64,000 nt of DNA from Ryuthela nishihirai (GCA_038380435.1 JAWZYU010000013.1:15885901-15949900); one strand, 5' to 3'. Positions 24,831-37,798 are shown, counted from the stretch's first letter. Notes: generated by a model not told the origin, from the letters alone. Numbers and translations: made by a program.

Positions 24831-26439
24831 TTCCCGTGACAATGCACTCAGACAAATTTTGTGAGGTCCCCATGATTTCATCGTAAGACCACTTTTGTGT
24901 GGTGCCCATGACGTCACCGTAAGACCACTTTTGTGAGGTCTCCATGGCAGTAGCGTCAGGCCACTTTGGTGATGTTTCCAGGATGTTGTCTTAAGGCCAC
25001 TTTTATGAGGTCCCCAAGATAGCGTCAAAAGTCCACTTTTCTGTGGTCCCCGTGATATCGTTTTCAGCCCACTTTTGGGAGGTCCACATTACATCGTCCT
25101 GCGAATTTTGTGAGGTCCCCATGACTTCGCCTTAAGGTCACTTTGGTGAGGTCCCTGTGAAGTACTCAAAGGCTACTTATGTGAGGTCCCCGTGATGTCG
25201 TCGTAAGGCCAGTTTTGTGAGCTCCCCAAGATATCGTCAGAAGGCCACTTTTGTGATGTCCCCATGATATAGTTTTCTGGTCAATTTTGTGAGGTCCCTA
25301 TTACATAGTCATGCCAATTTTGTGAGGTTCCCATGGCTTTGCCATAAGTTCACTTTGGTGAGTCCCCATGAAGTTGTCGTAAGGCCACTTCTGTGAGGTC
25401 TCTGTGAAGTTGTTGAGAGGCCACTTTTGTGAGTTCCAAATGATGTCGTCATAAGGCCACTATTTTGAGTTACCCATTACATCGTCATGTCAATTTTGTG
25501 AGGTCCCCATGGCTTCACCGTAAGGCCACTTTGGTGAGGCCCCCGTGAAGTTGTTGTAATGGCACTTTTGTGAGGTCCCCATGATGTCGTCATAAGGCCA
25601 CTTTTGTGAGGTCTCCATAACATAGGCATGCCAATTTTGTGAGGTCCCCATGGCTTCGCCATAAGGTCACTTTGGCGAGGTCCTCGTAAAGTTGTTGTAA
25701 GGCCACTTTTGTGAGGTCCCCATTACATCACCATGCCAATTTTGTGAGGTCCCCATGGCTTCACCAGAAGGCCACTTTAGTGAGGTCCCCGAGATGTCGC
25801 CGTAAAGCCACTTTTTTCAGGTCCCCATGATGTCGTAAGGCCTTTTGTGAGGTTCCGTGACGTCGCCCTCAGACAAATTTTGTGAGGTCCTCATGACTTC
25901 TTTGTAAGACCACTTTTGTGAGGTACCCGTGAAGTTGCTGTAAGGCTACATTTGTGAGGTGCCCAACACATCACTGTAAGACCACTTTTCTGAGATCCCC
26001 GTGACAATGCACTCAGACGAATTTTGTGAGGTCCCCATGACTTCGTTGTAAGACCACTTTTGTGAGGTGCTCACGAAGTTGCTGTAAGACCACTTTTGTG
26101 AGGGTCCCGTAACGTTGCCTGTGATATCGTCGAAAGGCAACTTTTGAAAGGTCCCCGTGATGTCATAAGGCCACTTTTGTGTTGTCCTTGTGACATCGTC
26201 GTAGGCCACTTTTGTGAGATCCCCATGGCAATGCACTCAGACGAATTTTGTGAGGTGCCCTTGACTTCGTTATAAGACCTCTCTTGTGAGGTGCCCATGT
26301 CGTCAAATTAAGACCACTTTTGTGAGGTCCCTGTGACATCGCCCTCAGAGAAATTTCGTGAGGTCTCCATGACTTAGTCATAAGGCAACTTTCGTGAGGT
26401 CCCTATGATGTGGTGGTAAGGCCACTTTTGTGAGGTCTC

Positions 26440-26539
26440 CATGGAGGCAGTGTAAGGTCACTTTGGTGAAGTGTCCCTGATGTTGTCTTAAGACAACATC
26501 AGGGACACTTCACCAAAGTGACCTTAAGCTGCCTCCATG
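26440..26539. repeat. Spacerless palindrome inside the satellite
   Basis: Two arms of about 50 bp meet at CTTAAG (centre between 26,489 and 26,490). The inner 37 bp of each arm are perfectly complementary; outside that there is a two-base mismatch and then further pairing through CTGCCTCCATG. The array continues afterwards in the original orientation, so only a small segment was inverted and duplicated, as expected from a template switch or hairpin-primed synthesis. Confidence 0.9.
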
Positions 26540-29500
26540 ACCACTTTATACTGCCTCCAAGACCACTTTTGTGAGGTCCCCGTGATATCGTTTTAAGGCC
26601 ATTTTTGTGAGGTCCCCATTACATCGTCATGCCAATTTGTGAGGTCCCAATGGCTTCACCACAAGGTCGCTTTGGTGAAGTCCCTGTGAAGTTGTCATAA
26701 GGCAACTTTTGTGAGGTCTCTGTGAAGTTGTCATAAGACCACTTTTATGAGTTCCCCATGATGTTGTCATAAGGCCACTTTTGTGAGTTACCCGTGATAT
26801 CGTTTTCAGGCCACTTTTGTGAGGTCTCCATTACATAGTCATGCCAATTTTGTGAGGTCCCAAGGCTTTGCCGTAAGTTCACTTTGGTGAGCCCCATGAA
26901 GTTGTCATAAGGCCACTTTTGTGAGGTCTCTGTGAAGTTGTCGTAAGGCCACTTTTGTGAGGTCTCTGTGAAGTTGTCGTAAGGCCACTTTTGTGAGGTC
27001 CACATGATGTCGTTGTAAGGCCACTTTTGTGAGATCCACATGACGTTGCCTTAAGCCACTTTTATGAGGTTTCGTAATATCGTAAGCCCACTTTTGTGAG
27101 TTCCCCGTGACGTTGCCCTAAGGCCACTTTTATGAGGTCTCGTGACATTTTCATAAGTCCACTTTTGTGAGGACTCCGTGATGTTGTGGCAAGGCCACTA
27201 TTGTGTGGTCCTTGTGACATCGTCGTAGGCCACTTTAGTGAGGTCCCCATGACGTCACCACAAGACCACTTTTGTGAGGTCCCCGAGACATCGCCCTCAG
27301 ACAAATTTTGTGAGGTCCCCATGACTTTTTCATAAGGCCACTTTCGTGAAGTCCCTATGATATTGTGGTAAGGCCACTATTGTGAGGTCTCCATGGCAGC
27401 AGCATAAGGCAACTTTGGTGATATCTCCGTGACGTTGCCTTAAGGACAATTTTGTGAGGTTCCCGTGATATTGTTTTAAAGCCATTTTTTGAGGTCTCCA
27501 TCACATTGTCATGCCAATTTTGTGAGGTCCCCATAGCTACACCGTTAGGCCACTTTGGTGAAGTCACCATGAAGTTGTCGTAAGGCCACTTTGTGAGGTC
27601 CCCACGATATCGTTTTCAGGCCACTTTTGTAATGTCCCCATTACATCGTCGTGCCAATTTTGTGAGGTCTCCATGATTTCACAATAAGGTCACTTTGGTG
27701 AGGTCCCCGTGAAGTTCACGTAAGGCCACTTTTGTGAGATTCCCGTGATATCATCGTAAGGCCACTTTTTGAGGTCCCTGTGACGTTGCCTTAAGTCCAC
27801 TTTTATGAGTACACTTTTGTGAGGTTGCCCTATTTATCTCGTAAGACCACTTTGCTGTGGTCCTGTGACATCGCCGTTAGCCACTTTTGTGAGGTCCCGT
27901 GATTATGTCTTAAGGCCACTTTTGTGTGGTACTTGTGACATTGTCGTAGGCCACTTCTGTGAGGTCCCCATGACGTCACCGTCACACCACTTTTGAGAGG
28001 TTTCCATTTCGGCAGCGGCTTTGGTGATTTCACCGTGACGTCTTATTTCTTTGTCTCCGTGACGTCCCCATTACATCTTCATGCTAATTTTGTGAGGTCC
28101 CCATCGATTCGCCATAAGATCACTTTGGTGAGGACCTCATTACATCGGTCCCCGTGATATCGTGATACACGGTCCCCCGTGATATCGTTTTCAGGCCACT
28201 TTTGTGAGGTCCTCATTACATCGTCATGCCAATTTTGTGATGTCCCCACGGCTTTGCGATGATGTCACTTTGGTGAGGTCTCCTTGAAGTTCTCGTAAGG
28301 CCACTTTTGTGAGGTCCCTGGGATGTCATCGTAAGGCCTTTTGTGAGGTTCCCATGATGTCATCATAAGGCCACTTTTCTGATGTCCCCGAGACGTTGCC
28401 TTAAGACCACTTTTATGAGGTCTGGTGACATCGTCATAAATACACTTTTGTGAGGTTGCCATGATGATCTCATAAGGCCACTTTGGTGTGGTCCTTGTGT
28501 CATCGTCGTTGGCCACTTTTGTGAGGTCCCTGTGACGTCACCATAAGACCACTTTTGAGAGGTGCCCATGACATCGTCCTCAGATAAATATTGTGAGGGC
28601 CCCATGACTTCGTCATAACGCCACTTTCGTGAGGTCCCTATGATGTTGTGGTAAGGCAACTTTTGTGAGGTCTCCATGGCGGCAGCATAAGGCAACTTTC
28701 GTGATGTCTCTGTGACGTCTTAAGGCAACATTTGTGAGGTTCCCGTGATATCGTTTTAAGGCCATTTTTGTGAGGTCCCCATTACATCGTCATGCCAATT
28801 TTGTGAGGTCCCCATAGCTACACCGTAAGGCCACTTTGGTGAGGTCCCCGGGAAGTTGTCGTAAGGACACTTTTGTAAGGTTCCCGTGATGCCTTTGTAA
28901 GGCCACTTTTGTGAGGCACCCATGACGTTGTCTAAAGGCCACTTTTATGAGGTCTCGTTACATCGTCGTAAGACCATTTTTGTGCAGTCCCGTGACGTCG
29001 CACTCAGACAAATTTTGTGAGGTCCTCATTAATTCGTTGTAAGATCACATTTGTCAGATGCCCATGAAATTGCTGTAAGACCACTTTTGTGAGATGCTCA
29101 TAACGTCGCCGTAAGACCAGTTTTGTGAGGTCCCCATGAAGTTGCTGTAAGGCCAGTTTTGTCACGTCCCCAAGACTTTACTGTAAGACCACTTTTGTGA
29201 GGTCCCCGTGAAAATGCACTCAGACAAATTTTGTGAGGTACCTATTACTTCGTCGCAAGACCACTTTTGTGTGGTCCCCGTAACAATGCCCTGAGTGAAA
29301 TTTTGTGAACCATGACTTAGTCATAAGGCCACTTTCGTGAGATCCCTATGATGTCGTGGTAAGACCACTTTTGTGAGGTCTCCATGGTGGCAGCGTAAGG
29401 CCACTTTGGTGAAGTCTCCCTGATGTTGTCTTAAGACCACTTTTGTGAGGTCTCCGTGATATCGTTTTAAGGCCATTTTTGTGCGGTCCCCATTACATTG

Positions 29501-32500
29501 TCATGCCAATTTTGTGAGGTCCCCATGGCTTCACCGTAAACCACTTTGGTGAGGTCCCTCTGAAGTTGTTGTAAGGCCACTTTAGTGAGGTCCCCGTGAT
29601 GTTGTCATAAGGCCACTTTTGTGTGGCCCTTTTGACATCGTTGTAGACCACTTTTGTGAGGTCCCCATGACGTCACCTTAAGACCACTTTTGTGAGGTCC
29701 CAGAGACATCGCCTTCAGACAAGCTTTGTGAGGTCCTCATGACTTCCTCATAAGGCCACTTTCGTGAGGTCTCTATGATGTTGTGGTAAGGCCACATTTG
29801 TCAGGTCTCCATGGCGGCGGCATAAAGCCACTTTGGTGATGTCTCCGTGACATTGTCTTAAAGCCACTTTTGTGAGGTCCCCATGATATCATTTTCACGC
29901 CACTTTTGTGAGTTCCCGATTACATCGTCATGCCAATTTTGTGAGGTTCCCATAGCTACACTGTAAGGCTACTTTGATGAGGTCCCAGGGAAGTTGTTGT
30001 AAGGCCACTTTTGTAAGGTCCCCGTGATGTCTTCGTAAGGCCACTTTTGTGAGCCACCTGTGACGTTGCCTTAAGACCACTTAAGAGGTCTCGTGACATC
30101 ATCGTAAGACCACTTTTGTGCAGTCCCGTGACGTCGCACTCAGACAAATTTTCTGAGGTCCTCATGACTTCGTTTCAAGACCACCTTTGTGAGGTGCCCG
30201 TGACATTGCTGTAAAGCCACTTTTGTCTGGTCACCATTAGGTGGCCGTAAGACCAGTTTTGTGAGGTCCCCATGAAGTTGCAGTAAGGCCATCTTTGGAA
30301 AGTCCACATGACATCACCGTAAGACCACTTTTGTGAGGTCCCCGTGACAATGCTCTCAGACAAATTTTGTGAGGTCCCCATGACTTCATCGTAAGACCAC
30401 TTTTGTGAGGGGGCCCATGACGTCACTGTAAGACCACTTTTGTGAGGTCTCCATTACGGCAGCGTAAGGCCACTATGTTGATGTCTCTGTGACATTGTCT
30501 TAAAGCCACTTCTGTGAGGTCCTCGTGATAATGTTTTCAGGCCACTTTTGTGAGTTTCCATTTACATCGCCTTGCCAATTTTGTGAGATCCCCATGGCTT
30601 CGCTGTAAGATCTCTTTGGTGAGGTCCCGATGAAGCTGTCGTAAGGCCACTTTTGTGAGGTCCCCATAATATCGTTTTCAGGCCACTTTTGCGAGGTCCC
30701 CATTACATCGTCATGCTAATTTTGTGAGGTCCCCATGAAGTCACCATAAGACTACTTTTGTGAGGTCCCCGTGACATCGGCCTCAGATAAATTTTGTGAG
30801 GTCCCCATGACTTCGTCATAAATCCACTTTCGTGAGGTCCCTCTGATGTTGTGGTAAGGATACATTTGTTAGGTCTCCATGGCAGCAGTATAAGGAAACT
30901 TTGGTGATGTCTCCGTGATGTTGTCTTAAGGCCACTTTTGTGAGGTCCACGTGATATTGTTTTCAGGTCACTTTTGTGAGGTCCCCATGGCTTTGCCATA
31001 AGTTCACTGTGGTGAGGTCTCCTTGAAGTTGTCGTAAGGCCACTTTTGTGAGGTCCCCATGATATTATTTTCAGGCCACTTTTGTGAGGTCCCCATTACA
31101 TCGTCATGCCAATTTTGTGAGTTCCCCATTGCGTCACAATAAGGTCTCTGGTGAGGTCCCCGTGAAGTTGTCGTAAGGCCACTTTTGTCAGGTCCCTGTG
31201 ATGTTGTCGTAAGGCCACTTTTGTCAGGTCCTGTGATGTCATCGTAAGGCCAGTTTTGTGAGGTCTCGTGACGTCGCCCACAGACAAATTTTGTTAGGTC
31301 CTCCGACATCAATTTAAGACCACTTTTGTGAGGTGCCTGTGAAGTTTCTGTACGGCCACTTTTTTGAGGTCCCCATGAAGTCGCTGTAAGACCAATTTTG
31401 TGAGGTCCCCGTGAAGTTGCTGTAAGGCCACTTTTGTGAGGTCACTGTGACAATGCTCTCAGACAAATTTGGTGAGGTCCCCATGATGTCGCCATAAGAC
31501 CAGTTTTGTGAGGTCCCCAAGACATCACTGTAAGACCACTTTTGTGTGGTTCCCGTGACAATGCACGCAGAAAAATTTTGTGAGGTCCCGATGACTTCAT
31601 CTTAAGAAAACTTTTGTGAGGTGCCCATGACTTTGTCCTAAGGGCAATTTCGTGAGGTCCTTATGATGTCGTGGTAAGGCCACTTTTGTGAGGTCTCCAT
31701 GGCGGCAAGTTAAGGCAACTTTGGGAATGTCTCCATGACGTTGTCTTAAGGCCACTTTTGTGAGGGCCCCGTGATATCGTTTTCAGGCCACTTTCGTGAT
31801 GTCCCCATTACATCATCATGCCAATTTTTTGGAGTCCCCATGGCTTCACGATAAGGTCATTTTGTTCAGGTCCCTGTGAAGTTGTCCTAAGGCCACTTTT
31901 GTGAGGTCCCTGTGATGTCTTCGTAGGCCACTTTTATGAGTTCTTGTGACATCGTCGTAAGGCCACTTTTGTGGCGTCGCCCTCAGACAAATTTTCTAAG
32001 GTCCTCATGACTTTGTAGTAAGACCACATTTGTGAGGTGCCCGCGAATTAGCTGCAAGACAACTTTTCCAAGATCCTTATGACATCGCCGTAAGACCAGT
32101 TTTGTGAGGTCCCCATGACGTCGTCCTCAGACAAATTTTGTGAGGTCCTCATGACTTCATTTTAAGACCGCTTTTATGAGGTGCCCGTGAAGTTGCTGTA
32201 AGGCCACTTTTGTGAAGTCCACATGACGTCACAGTAAGACCAGTTTAGTAAGGTCCCCATTAAGTTGCTCTAAGGCCACTTTTGTGAAGTCCCCAAGACA
32301 TCACTGTAAGACCACTTTTGTGAGGTCCCGGTGACAATGACTCAGACAAATTTTGTGAGGTCCTCATGACTTCGTCGTAAGGCCACTTTTGTGAGGTGCC
32401 CATGACGTCATCGTAAGACCAATTTTGTGAGGTCTCCATGGCGGCAGCATAACGCCACTTTGGTCATGTCTCCATGACGTTGTCTTAAAGCCACTTTTGT

Positions 32501-35500
32501 GAGTTCCAAGTGATATTGTTTTCAGGCCACTTTTGTGAGGTCCCCATTACATCGTCATGCCAATTTTGTGATGTCCCCATGGCTTCGCCGTAAGATCAAA
32601 TTTGTGAGGTCCCCGTGAAGTTGTCGTAAGTTCACTTTTGTTAGGTCCCTGTGATATCGTTTTCAGGCCACTTTTGTGAGGTCCCCATGATATCGTTTTC
32701 AGGTCACTTTTGTGAGATTACCATTACATCGTCATGGCAATTTTGTGAGGTCCCCATGGCTTCGCCATAAGGCCACTGTGGTGAGGTCCTCGTGAAATTG
32801 TCGTAAGACCGCTTTTGTTAGGTCCCCGTGAAACTGTCGTAAGGCCGCTTTTGTGAGGTCCCCGTGATGTCTTCGTAAGGCCACTTTTGTGAGGTCTCCA
32901 TAGCGTCGTCATAAGGCCACTTAGGTGAGTTCCCGTGACATTGCCTTAAGGCCACATTTATGAGGTCCCAGTGATATCGTTGTCAGTCCACTTTTGTGAG
33001 GTCCCCATTACGTCGTCATGCCACTTTTGTGAAGTTCCCATGGCATTTTGGTGAGGTCCCGTGACGTCGCCTTTAGACAAATTTTGTGAGGTCCCCGTGA
33101 CTTTGTTTTAAGACCACTTTTGTGAGGTGCCCATGAGGTCGGCATCAGGCCAATTTTGTAAGGTCCTGTTGCATCATCATAAGCACACTTTCATGAGGTT
33201 CCTAGATGTTGTGGTAAGGCCACTTTTGCCAGGTCTCCATGGCGGTGGCATAAGACCACTTTGGTGATGTCTCTGTGACGTTGTCTTAAGGCCACTTTTG
33301 TGAGGTCCCAGTGATATCGTTTTCATTCCACTTTTGTGAGGTCCCCATTACATTGTCATTCCAATTTTGTGAGTGACGACACCATAAGGTCACTTTGGTG
33401 AGGTCCCGTGAAGTTGTCATCAGGCCATTTTTGTGAGGTCTCCGTGATGTCGTCGTAAGGCCACTTTTGTGAGGTCCTGTGATGTCGTTGTAAGGCCATT
33501 TTTGTGAGGTCCCCGTGACATTGCCTTAAAACCACTTTTATGAGGTCTCGTCACATCGTCGTAAGGCCACTTTTGTCAGGTGCCCATACGTCACCATAAG
33601 ACCACTTTTGTGAGGTCCCCGAGACATCGCTCTGAGACAAATTTTGTGAGGTCCTCATGACTTCGTCATAAGCCCACTTTCGTCAAGTCCCTATGATGTT
33701 GTGGTAAGGCCACTTTTGTCAGGTCTCTTGGCGGCGGTGTAAGGCAACTTTGGTGATGTGTCCGTAACGTTGTCTTAATGCCACATTTGTGAGGTCCCCG
33801 TGATATCGTTTTCAAGCCACTTTTGTGAGTTCCCCATTACATCGTGCTGCCAAATTTGTGAGGTCCCCATGGCTTCGCCCTAAGGTCACTTTGGTGAGGT
33901 CCCCGTGAAGTTGTCGTAAGGCCACTTTTGTGATGTCCGCGAGATGTCGTTGTAAGGCCACTTTTGTGAGGTCTCCATGACGTTGCCAAAGACCATTTCT
34001 ATGAAGTCTCGTGACATCGTCGTAAGTCCACTTTTCTGAGGTCACCTTGATGATGTCATCAGGCCATTTTTGTGTGGGCCTTGTGACATCGTCATAGGCC
34101 ACTTTTGTGAGGTCCTGATGATGTCACCGTAAGACCCCTTTTGTTAGGTCCCCGTGACATCGCTCTCAGATAAATTTTGTAAGGTCCCCATGACTTCGTC
34201 ATAAGGCCACTTTCGTGAGGTCCCTATGATATTATGGTAAGGCCACTTTTGTGAGATCTCCATGTCGGCAGCGTAAGGCAACTTCAGTGATGTCTCCGTG
34301 ACGTTGTCTTAAGACCACTTTTTTTTAGATCCCCGTGATATTATTTTCAGGCCACTTTTGTGAGGTTCCCATTGCATCGTCATGCCAATTTTATGAGGTT
34401 CCCATGGCTTCGCCATAAGATCACCTTTGTGAGTTCCCCAAGAAGTTGTCATAAGGCCACTGTTCTGAGGTCCCCATTACATTATCATGCCAATTTTGTG
34501 AGGTCCCCGTGGCTTCGCCATTAGGTCACCTTGGTGAGGTCCCCATGAAGTTGTCATAAGGACACTTTTGTAAGGTACCTGTGATGTCTTCGTAAGGCTA
34601 CTTTTGTGAGGTCCTGTGACGTCACCCTCAGAAAAATTTTGTGAGGTTCTCATGACTTCGTTGTAAGACCACTTTTGTGAGGTGCCAGCGTTGTTGTAAG
34701 GCCACTTTTGTGAGTTCCCCATGACGTCGCCGTAAGACCAGTTTTGAGAGGTCCCCATGAAGTTGCTATAAGGCCACTTTTGTGAGGTCCCCAAGACATC
34801 ACCGTAAGACCACTTTTATGAGGTCTCCATGGAGACAGCGTAAGGCCACTTTGGTGATGTCTCCGTGACGTTCTCTTAATGCCACTATTGTGAGTTCCCC
34901 GTGATATCGTTTTCAGATCACTTTTGTGAGGTCCCCATTACATCGTCATGTCAATTTTGTGAGGTTCCCGTGTCTTCGCCATGAGGTCCCCATGTCGTCG
35001 TAAGGCCTCTTTTCTGAGTTCCCTTTGACATCGTCGTTAGGCCACTTTTGTGAGGTCCCCATGACGTCATCGTAAGGCCTCTTTTGTCAGGTTCCCGTGA
35101 CGTCGTCGTAAGGCCTCTTTTGTGAGGTCCCCGTGACGTCGTCACAAGGCCACTTTTGTGAGGTCCCCGTGACGTAGTCGTAACGCCATTTTTGTGAGGT
35201 CCCCATGACATCACTATAAGTCCACGTTTGTGAGGTCCCCGTGAAAATGCCCTCAGACAAATTTTATGAGGTCCCCATGACTTCGTTGTAAGACCACTTT
35301 TGTTAGGTGCCCATGATGTAGGCATCAGGCGAATTTTGTAAGATCCCCGTTGCATCATCATAAGCGCACTTTGGTGAGGTCTCAATGGCCTCGTCATAAG
35401 GCCGTTTTGGTGGTGTCAAGTGACATTGTCTTAAGGCTACTTTTGTGAGGTCCCCCTGATATCGTTGTCAGGTCACTTTTGTGAGGTCACCGTGGTCATT

Positions 35501-36490
35501 GTAAGGCCACTTTTGTGAGGTCCCCGTGACGTTGCCAAAGACCACTTCTGTGAGGTCTCGTGACATCGTCGTAAGTCCACTTTTGTGAGTTCCCAGTGTT
35601 GTAAGGCCACTTTTGTGTGATCCTTGTGACATCGGCGTAGGCCACTTTTGTGAGGTCTCCACGACGTCCCTGTAAGACCACTTTTTGTGAGATCCCCTTG
35701 ACGTTGCTTTCAGATAAATTTTGTGAGATCTCCATGACTTCATCATAAGGCCACTTTCGTGAGGACCCTATGATGTTATGGTGCCACTTTTGTGAGGTCC
35801 CATTACATCGTCATGCAATTTTGTGAGGTCCCCATGGCTTCGCCGTAAGATCACTTTGGTGATGTCCCTGTGAAGTTGTTGTAAGGCCACTTTTGTGTGG
35901 TCCCTGTAATATCGTTTTCAGGTCACCTTTGTGAGGTCCCCGTGATATCGCATTCAGGACACTTTTGTGAGGTCCCCATTACATCATGCCAATTTTGTGA
36001 GGTCCCTGTGAAGTTGTCATAAGACCACTTTTGTGAGGTCCACGTGATGAAGTCGTAAGGCAACTTTTGTGTTCCTTGTGACATCGTTGTAGACCACTTT
36101 TGTGAGGTCACCGTAAGACCACTCTTGTGAGATCCCTGAGACATCGCCCTCAGACAAATTTTGTGAGGTCCCCATGACTGCATAATGAGGCCACTTTTGT
36201 GAGGTCCTTATGATGTTGTGATAAGGCCACTATTGTCAGGTCTCCATGGCAGCAGCGTAATGCCACTTTGGTGATATCTCAATGACGTTGTCTTAAGGCC
36301 ACTTTTGTGAGGTCCCCGTGATATCGTTTTCACATCACTTTTGCGAGGTCCCCATGACATCGTCATGCCTATTTTGTGAGGTCCCCATGCTTCCACGTAA
36401 TGTCACTTTGGTGAGGTCCCCGTGAAGTTCTAGTAAGGCCACTTTTGTGAGGTCCCCATGATGTCGTCGTAAGGACTCTTTTGTGAGGTA

Positions 36491-36704
36491 CAGTCGGTCA
36501 AAAAAGTATCCGAACGCTATGGTTGATTAAAGAATTCAGAAAAAATATATGGCAACGATTTTTTTAGAAATTAATGATCTGGCAACCTTTGTGTACTGTA
36601 CACGAAGGTAGCCAGATCACTAATTTCTAAAAAAAATCGTTGAAAGATATTTTTTCTGAATTCTGTAATCAACCATAGTGTTCGGATACTTTTTTGACCG
36701 ACTG
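36491..36704. mobile_element. Palindromic MITE, Tc1/mariner type
   Basis: A 214-bp insertion in the satellite, flanked on both sides by TA (36,489-36,490 and 36,705-36,706). Ends are CAGTCGGTCAAAAAAGTATC and its complement, and inverted pairing continues through most of both arms to a short centre around TGTACTGTACAC, so the element is almost entirely a hairpin. CAGT-type ends plus TA duplication are characteristic of the Tc1/mariner superfamily. It has no transposase; the short open frames across it are incidental. Removing it restores an ordinary satellite unit (GAGGTACCTGTGATG). Confidence 0.9.
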
Positions 36705-36826
36705 TACCTGTGATGTCGTGGTAAGGCAAATTTTGTGAGGTCTCCATGGCGGCAGCATAAGGCAACTTTGATGATGTCTCCATGACGTTGTCTTAAGGAC
36801 ACTTTTGTGAGGTTCCCGTGATATGG

Positions 36827-36866
36827 ATGGTGTGCAAAAAAAGTGCCGCTCAGAGGTAAAACCCAA
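36827..36866 (+). mobile_element. 40-bp SINE stub (5'-truncated copy of SINE family 1)
   Basis: This segment (with GTGCAAAAAAAGTGCCGCTC) is the complement of the terminal 40 bases of the SINE copies at 45,880, 56,786 and 59,381. It is flanked by the 12-bp direct repeat CCCGTGATATGG (36,815-36,826 and 36,867-36,878). Because that string occurs only once per monomer and deleting one copy plus the insert restores a normal unit, the repeat is a target-site duplication. Only the 3' end of the element was copied. Confidence 0.85.
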
Positions 36867-37260
36867 CCCGTGATATGGTTTTAAGGCCATTTTTGTGAGG
36901 TCCCCATTACATTGTTATGCCAATTTTTTGAGGTCCCCATGGCTTCACCGTAAGATCACTTTGGTGAGGTCCCACTGAAGTTTTCGTAAGGCCACTTTTG
37001 TGAGGTTACATTGATATCGTTTTCAGGCCACTTTTGTGAGGTCCATGTGATATCGTTTTCACGCCACTTTTGTGAGGTCCCTGTGATATCATTTTCAGGC
37101 CACTTTTGTGAGGTCCCTGTGATATCATTTTCAGGCCACTTTTGTGAAGTCCCCATTACATTGTCATGCCAATTTTTTGAGGTCCCCATGGCTTCGCAAG
37201 GTCACATTGGTGAGGTCCCCGTGAAGTTGTAAGGCCACTTTTGTGAGGTTCCTGTTGCAT

Positions 37261-37784
37261 TAATGTCACGAGGACCTCACAAAAGAGGCCTTAGGACGTC
37301 ACAGGTGGCCTCATAAAATTTTGGTGAGGTCGTCGTAAGGCCTCCTTTGTGAGGTCCCCCGTGTGTCGGCGTAAGGCCTCTTTTGTGAGGTCCCCGTGAC
37401 GTCAATTCATCGGGGACCTCACAAAGTGGCCTTACGACATCATGGGGACGTCACAAAAGTGGCCTTACGATGGCGTCACGGGGACCTAACAAAAGAGGCC
37501 TTACGACGTCACAGGGATCTCATAAAATTTTTTGTGGTCCCCGTGACGTCGTCGACCACTTTTGTTAGGTCCTCGTGATGCCACTGTAAGCCCACTTTTG
37601 TGAAGTCTCCATGATGTCATCGTAAGACCACTTTTGTGAGGTCCCCTTGACGTCGTCGTAAGGCCATGTTTGTCAGGTCCCCGTTAGGCAATCTTTTGTG
37701 AGGTCCCTATGGCGTCGCTGTCAGGAAACTTTTGTGACGTCCGTGTTGCGTCACAGTCAGCCCCTCTTCCGTGAGGTCTTTTCT
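37261..37784. repeat. Disordered right edge of the satellite with multiple inversions
   Basis: Within about 500 bp the satellite flips orientation four times: reverse at about 37,261-37,320, forward at 37,321-37,405, reverse at 37,406-37,530, then forward again to about 37,784. Adjacent blocks form hairpins, for example GAGGTCCCCGTGACGTC against the following CGGGGACCTCAC. Recognisable monomers end near TCCGTGAGGTCTTTTC. Confidence 0.85.
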
Positions 37785-37798
37785 GTGCTTAAAAAAAA

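Larger units (their letters stand above)
24831..37260 (+). repeat. Satellite subfamily 3: about ten 36-bp module types in irregular higher-order array
   Basis: Units retain the CCACTTTTGTGAGGTCCCC core while the first half distinguishes recurring modules: GTGACAATGCACTCAGAC, ATGACTTCGTCGTAAG, ATGACGTCACCGTAAG, ATGGCGGCAGCGTAAGG, GTGACGTTGTCTTAAGG, GTGATATCGTTTTCAGG, a 33-bp ATTACATCGTCATGCC unit, ATGGCTTCGCCGTAAGG and GTGAAGTTGTCGTAAGG. They recur in roughly the same order. The GTGACGTTGTCTTAAGG module reappears at about 24,985, 26,480, 27,430, 29,435, 29,850, 30,495, 30,920, 31,735, 32,475, 33,275, 33,765, 34,300, 34,870, 35,420, 36,285 and 36,790, so the period is irregular (about 400-1,500 bp). 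Three insertions or rearrangements within it are listed separately. Confidence 0.92.

Noticed and set aside
36571..36890. Minus-strand open frames across the satellite edge
   Set aside because: They read through a MITE and a SINE fragment inserted in the satellite; no protein family is recognisable.
203..37578. More than a hundred open frames of 60-212 residues with 12-residue periodicity
   Set aside because: They are the 36-bp monomer read without stops on either strand, end at random indels, and follow the orientation of the satellite. They have no start context, domains or codon signature of selection.
1..37784. CENP-B box or telomeric repeat in the satellite
   Set aside because: No match to the CENP-B box pattern or to TTAGG/TTAGGG-type repeats was seen.
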